The notes beneath the pieces were generated by a model. It was given only the letters and a program-made list of their open reading frames with translations, was not told the origin of the DNA and ran no database searches. Below are positions 60,759-64,000 of a stretch of DNA of 64,000 nt, in pieces. Source of the stretch: Marinococcus halophilus (GTDB lineage: Bacteria; Bacillota; Bacilli; Bacillales; Marinococcaceae); contig NZ_NPFA01000005.1 in assembly GCF_002265875.1 (NCBI RefSeq), positions 62,001 through 126,000 on the forward strand. The letters are read 5' to 3'. The first letter of the stretch is position 1. Each line of letters begins with the position of its first letter. A program made the position numbers and the translations under genes.

Positions 60759-61772
60759 TTAAAAATCACCCGACTCCATGATTTTTTTTGTATGCTGAAA
60801 CAGGTGCTTTCCTTCTTTTAACGCAGCCTTCAGTTCGGACTTCTGGGTTTTCGAAAGCTGCTGTACCGGCACGTAGTGAACGTCTTCATAGGCGTGCTGC
60901 TGCTCGGAAAACGAGGCCCGCAGCTCCAGCAAATTTTTAAAATGTATGTCTTTGCCCTGGACATAAGCATGCTTTTCTGACACCTGGCGGATACGTTCTA
61001 TCGTGGAAGAAGCATGCACTCTTTCATAAATGGCGAGCAGCCGAAGGGCATGGACATACGGGAAAAAACCTACGTCTTTTATATGCATCGAACCCGCATA
61101 CGGCCCTTTCTCTTCCGGAAGCAGCTGCCTGAAAGCATTGAGCCCCTTATGCAGGTACGCGGTATTTTCCGATAAGCGTCTTAACACGTCTTCCTGGCCG
61201 GCCTGCTCAAAGACATGCTCCTTCACTTCCTCCAGAAGCTTATCTTCTCCAAGCAGCGTTCTGGCATCGATGAAGGTGAGGAGGTGGCGGAACGGCCCCC
61301 ATTCATCGGCTTCAATCCAGCCGTCCACCTGCTTTTTCCATCCTTCCACATCGTGACACCAGCGTTTATGCGAAGCCATAACCAACCCTTCGCACCGCGG
61401 ATAGCCAACAACCGCCATCCCTTCCCGTATTTCCGCTCCCAGGCCGAGGAAATAATCCTGATGTTCATCGTCTCTGCCCTCGAAAACAATTCCATGGTCC
61501 TGATCACTGAATTTTGCCTGCTCCTGCCTTCCTGCGCTTCCCATAAGAAAAAAAGCAAAGTGAGCAGGAAGGTCTCCCCGCTCACTCTGGTGATGATGAA
61601 CAGCAAGAGTAACCGTCTCTGAAATCCACTTATCGTGGGCTTCATTAAGCTTTACTGGCTCTCCCGCCAAATCATTCATCTTCTCTTCTTTGTCTTTTTT
61701 TATTTCTTCATAGCTCTTAAAGGAAGGTTCTGGTGAAAATCCCTGTACTTGTGAGAATGAAGAATTCGACAT
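60759..61772 (-). CDS. DUF294 (GlnD-like) nucleotidyltransferase
   Basis: A 337-residue protein with a GlnD/DUF294-type nucleotidyltransferase domain. The active-site pattern GSAGRQEQAKFSDQDHG carries the G-S and paired Asp metal ligands near residue 80. A substrate-binding DUF294 C-terminal region (about 200-330) follows, all helical, with HALRLLAIYERVH. The usual CBS domains are absent. ACAGGAGC lies inside the end of amt, three bases upstream of which its ATG begins, so it is coupled to the ammonium transporter. The target is unknown; GlnD relatives modify PII, but none is encoded here. Confidence 0.85.
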   Translation of the reverse strand: MSNSSFSQVQGFSPEPSFKSYEEIKKDKEEKMNDLAGEPVKLNEAHDKWISETVTLAVHHHQSERGDLPAHFAFFLMGSAGRQEQAKFSDQDHGIVFEGRDDEHQDYFLGLGAEIREGMAVVGYPRCEGLVMASHKRWCHDVEGWKKQVDGWIEADEWGPFRHLLTFIDARTLLGEDKLLEEVKEHVFEQAGQEDVLRRLSENTAYLHKGLNAFRQLLPEEKGPYAGSMHIKDVGFFPYVHALRLLAIYERVHASSTIERIRQVSEKHAYVQGKDIHFKNLLELRASFSEQQHAYEDVHYVPVQQLSKTQKSELKAALKEGKHLFQHTKKIMESGDF

Positions 61773-61775
61773 ATT

Positions 61776-63056
61776 TTATGCTCCTGTTCTTTCTGAAGAA
61801 TTGTCCAGAGTAGGCTGCACGTTCTCCGGATAACCGTATGCACCGTGCTCACTCATATCAAGACCCATAATTTCTTCTTCCTCCGATACGCGAAGTCCGC
61901 CGATAATCGATTTCGTAATCAAGAGTAGAATATACGAAGCAATGAAAGCGAACAACCCGCATGCTACGACACTGATAATTTGTACCCCAAGCTGGGTTAA
62001 CCCGCCGCCGTAGAACAACCCGGCGCGGCCGCCATTCATCTCAGCAAGCTGTGGTGTAGCGAAGAAACCGGTAGAAATCGTTCCCCAGGCGCCGGCCATG
62101 CCGTGCACTGAAAGGGCGAAGATCGGATCGTCGATGTTGCGTTTTTCAAAGAAACGAACGCTGAAGAAGCAGAGCATACCGCCAATTGCACCGATAACCA
62201 CAGATGCCCATGGTGCTACAAATGCGCAGGAAGCGGTAATTGCTACCAGCCCTGCAAGTGCTCCGTTGAGCATGCTTGGTACGTCTGCTTTCCCAAGTAC
62301 CGCCCAGGCAATCAAAAGCGCTGCAAAAGCACCTGCTGCAGCTGCAAGCTGCGTGTTCATAGAAACGTAACCAAAGAATCCGTCCGCTACCCCAAATGTA
62401 CTGGCACCGTTAAAGCCGAACCAGCCGACCCACAGCAGAAGTACACCTAAGGCAGTAAATACCTGGTTGTGGCCTGGAAGGTTGTTAACTGAGCCATCTT
62501 TATTATATTTCCCAATCCGCGGCTTAAGTAAAATTGTTGCCGCAAGAGCACCCATTGCACCAGTGAGGTGGACTACCGTGGAACCGGCAAAGTCCTGTTT
62601 GCCAAGACCGGAGATCCAGCCGCCGCCCCAGATCCAGTGTGCTACGATTGGGTATACAATAGCAGAGAATAAAATAGCGAATACTACGTAAGCAGCAAGC
62701 TTGGCACGTTCAGCGAATCCGCCGAAAGCAATCGTAAGGGCAATCGCTGCAAACGCCAGCTGGAAGATAAAGTCGACGGCAGGCGTTAAACCGTCTGCAG
62801 TGCTTGCATCTCCGTAAAAGAAGTTCGAAAGCCCAATGATACCACCGACATCGTTGCCGTAAATAAAACCGTACCCGACAGCCCAGAAGACAAGTGAGGA
62901 AATTCCCAGTGTGAAGATTGTTTTTCCTGCAATATGACCCGCGTTTTTCATCCGGGTCGAACCTGCTTCCAATAGAATAAATCCACCCTGCATAAGAATA
63001 ACTAAAATAAATCCAATCATAACCCAAAGGTTATCAAGCAATACTATCGGATCCAC
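61776..63056 (-). CDS. amt: Ammonium transporter (Amt/NrgA)
   Basis: Eleven-span ammonium channel of 426 residues. Landmarks include the conserved Asp in AGSTVVHLTGAMGALAA, the twin-His pore region (STVVHL and SVHGMAGAWGTI), GPAVGW-like FNGASTF, and the signature DDPIFALSVHGMAGAWG. The start is a GTG after AGAGGGGG. A longer upstream frame is open but has no site. Two perfect GlnR/TnrA boxes lie upstream. It heads an operon with a DUF294 nucleotidyltransferase, a DnaQ exonuclease and a short GlnR-like gene, in the place where glnK (PII) normally follows amt. Confidence 0.95.
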   Translation of the reverse strand: MDPIVLLDNLWVMIGFILVILMQGGFILLEAGSTRMKNAGHIAGKTIFTLGISSLVFWAVGYGFIYGNDVGGIIGLSNFFYGDASTADGLTPAVDFIFQLAFAAIALTIAFGGFAERAKLAAYVVFAILFSAIVYPIVAHWIWGGGWISGLGKQDFAGSTVVHLTGAMGALAATILLKPRIGKYNKDGSVNNLPGHNQVFTALGVLLLWVGWFGFNGASTFGVADGFFGYVSMNTQLAAAAGAFAALLIAWAVLGKADVPSMLNGALAGLVAITASCAFVAPWASVVIGAIGGMLCFFSVRFFEKRNIDDPIFALSVHGMAGAWGTISTGFFATPQLAEMNGGRAGLFYGGGLTQLGVQIISVVACGLFAFIASYILLLITKSIIGGLRVSEEEEIMGLDMSEHGAYGYPENVQPTLDNSSERTGA

Positions 63057-63092
63057 GTTTTTTCCCCCTCTGTTATTATCGTGCAAGATTCA

Positions 63093-63109
63093 TGTGAACT
63101 TAGTTAACA
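63093..63109 (-). promoter_or_regulatory. GlnR/TnrA box, promoter-proximal
   Basis: TGTGA-ACTTAGT-TAACA matches TGTNA-N7-TNACA at all fixed positions. It lies downstream of the inferred start point, as for repression. Confidence 0.82.
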
Positions 63110-63159
63110 TCTTGCGTTAAATAGTATTTTACCGTTTAAATTTTCAGAATCTAGTATTG

Positions 63160-63176
63160 TGTAAGATAATCTCACA
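63160..63176 (-). promoter_or_regulatory. GlnR/TnrA box, upstream
   Basis: TGTAA-GATAATC-TCACA is a second perfect match. Its centre lies about 45-55 bp upstream of a -10-like TACTAT (63126-63121, minus strand), the distance from which TnrA activates. Confidence 0.82.
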
Positions 63177-63388
63177 CAAAAATATTGCCCTGATTATTTA
63201 AAAATTCGAAAAACCAGTGATACATAAGGAGTTCAAAAGGTTTGCTTTTTACGAAATAATTTTATTTCTATTATCATTGAAGCGTTATCGTAAAAAGCCA
63301 GCTCTTTTTAACATTTTCACCTCCAAAGAAAGCAAAAAAGACGATAAAATTAATTATCGTCCCAACTGTTTATATCTATTTGTTTCAG
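63177..63388. other. Intergenic DNA without a supported gene
   Basis: AT-rich sequence between the amt control region and the AbrB-like gene. No terminator or promoter is convincing. Confidence 0.45.
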
Positions 63389-64000
63389 CTATGCAGACTG
63401 CTTCTGGATCAGTTTCTGCAGCAGACGTACAAAAAACGGCAGGCAGATAAATAACACAAGCACTCTTATAATGTGAAGGCTCGACACAAGAGTAGGCTCA
63501 AGGTCTAACGCAATCGCTGTGCTGCTCATCTCCGCTGCCCCTGCCGGTACTGTACTGAGCAGACTCGTTACATACGGCAGGCTGGTCGCAGCGTGAAACA
63601 GCAGAGCAAGCAGCAGGCTGAAAATGAAATAAAACCCAAGAAGCACCGCGCTCGGCCGCCCAATCTCTTTTAATTTGTAAAATGTCGGGCGATCAAAACG
63701 GATACCCACCATCGCTCCGAGCAGAGCCTGTCCGGCTCCGCCAATAACAGACGGCAGCCCATGGGCTGTGGTCACCACCCAGTGGCCGGCCACAAACCCG
63801 ATAATCAACCCGTAAAACAGTGTCCCCGCCGGCACTTTATACAAATAATACAGCAGGACTGTCACTGCAACGCAAATGCCGAAGACGCCCATTACTACTG
63901 GAGAAACTTCGGACATTGCTGGTCCGGCACTTCCCATCGAACCAATGTCTGCCGTGGTCGTAAGACCAATAAAAATTGGTATTGTTAACACAAACAGCGT
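63389..64000 (-). CDS. AbrB-duplication membrane protein, 5'-truncated by the window edge
   Basis: The C-terminal 204 residues of a polytopic protein of the AbrB/Gneg_AbrB_dup family, sometimes labelled ammonia monooxygenase without support. The frame is open to the last base of the window, so the start is outside. Visible are two related units, with GLIIGFVAGHWVV and GALLGAMVGIRFDRP, and the family motif LSTVPAGAAEMSSTAIAL. About six spans are present. It is not the DNA-binding AbrB; its role is unknown. It is on the same strand as the amt operon but 330 bp upstream. Confidence 0.85.
   Translation of the reverse strand, partial: TLFVLTIPIFIGLTTTADIGSMGSAGPAMSEVSPVVMGVFGICVAVTVLLYYLYKVPAGTLFYGLIIGFVAGHWVVTTAHGLPSVIGGAGQALLGAMVGIRFDRPTFYKLKEIGRPSAVLLGFYFIFSLLLALLFHAATSLPYVTSLLSTVPAGAAEMSSTAIALDLEPTLVSSLHIIRVLVLFICLPFFVRLLQKLIQKQSA

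Overview
The window looks like a chromosomal stretch of a Bacillaceae bacterium (low-to-mid GC Firmicute). Evidence: strong AGGAGG-type ribosome binding sites, frequent TTG/GTG starts, intrinsic terminators after most genes, and many genes whose closest recognisable relatives are Bacillus subtilis yw-series genes (ywfO, ywgA, ywhD, speE, speB, lipL/ywfL, pta/ywfJ, hemQ/ywfI, ywdI, ywdK, ywbE). In B. subtilis these lie on the origin-proximal left arm, and three ParB parS-type palindromes here (22928, 38221, 53739) also suggest an origin-proximal position. The many cation and metal transport genes fit a salt- or alkali-adapted relative, but that is inference. There is no rRNA, tRNA, CRISPR array, insertion sequence or prophage.

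Layout. 0-1.1 kb: end of a cytochrome P450. 1.1-5.4 kb (minus): ywfO-ywgA-ywhD-speE-speB, with dNTPase-like and spermidine genes. 5.5-12.5 kb: dicarboxylate symporter, lipoate transfer (lipL), sugar porter, a metallo-beta-lactamase fold hydrolase, pta and hemQ. 12.8-17.9 kb: TRIC-type channel, KhtTU-type K+/H+ antiporter, FMN reductase, ArsB, HesB-like protein. 18-20.7 kb: an alcohol dehydrogenase with a textbook sigma-54 promoter, facing an NtrC-type response regulator whose kinase appears reduced to a tail fragment. 20.8-25.1 kb: ZIP transporter with an MntR-like box, stress protein, CstR/CsoR-type regulator with its operator, methyltransferase and small proteins. 25.3-25.95 kb: a decayed MFS-MarR efflux locus. 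26-31 kb: CaCA exchanger, nitronate monooxygenase, soluble PAS chemoreceptor, diguanylate cyclase. 31.2-36.2 kb: TetR plus paired SMR pumps, a sortase with an adjacent Met-rich substrate, PadR-ChrA. 36.3-50.8 kb: UbiA-family enzyme, acetyltransferase, formaldehyde-type dehydrogenase, sulfotransferase, rpiA, CopB-type ATPase, macrodomain, VOC/AraC group, omega-aminotransferase, MFS. 51-56.9 kb: CtsR-controlled clpE, a small broken membrane gene, Fur-controlled ferredoxin-NADP reductase, acetyltransferase, DUF3817, DUF368. 56.9-63.2 kb (minus): ywdK, ywdI, pncB, a small protein, then a nitrogen operon. 63.4 kb-end: an AbrB-duplication membrane protein cut by the window edge.

The most interesting unit is the operon at 59745-63056: ammonium transporter, GlnD-like DUF294 nucleotidyltransferase, DnaQ-type 3'-5' exonuclease and a short GlnR-like repressor without the usual C-terminal sensing tail. 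Its promoter region carries two perfect TGTNA-N7-TNACA boxes, so the last gene may control its own operon. No PII gene is adjacent. Second is the sigma-54/NtrC/alcohol dehydrogenase module; third is the sortase with its dedicated MPETA-anchored substrate.
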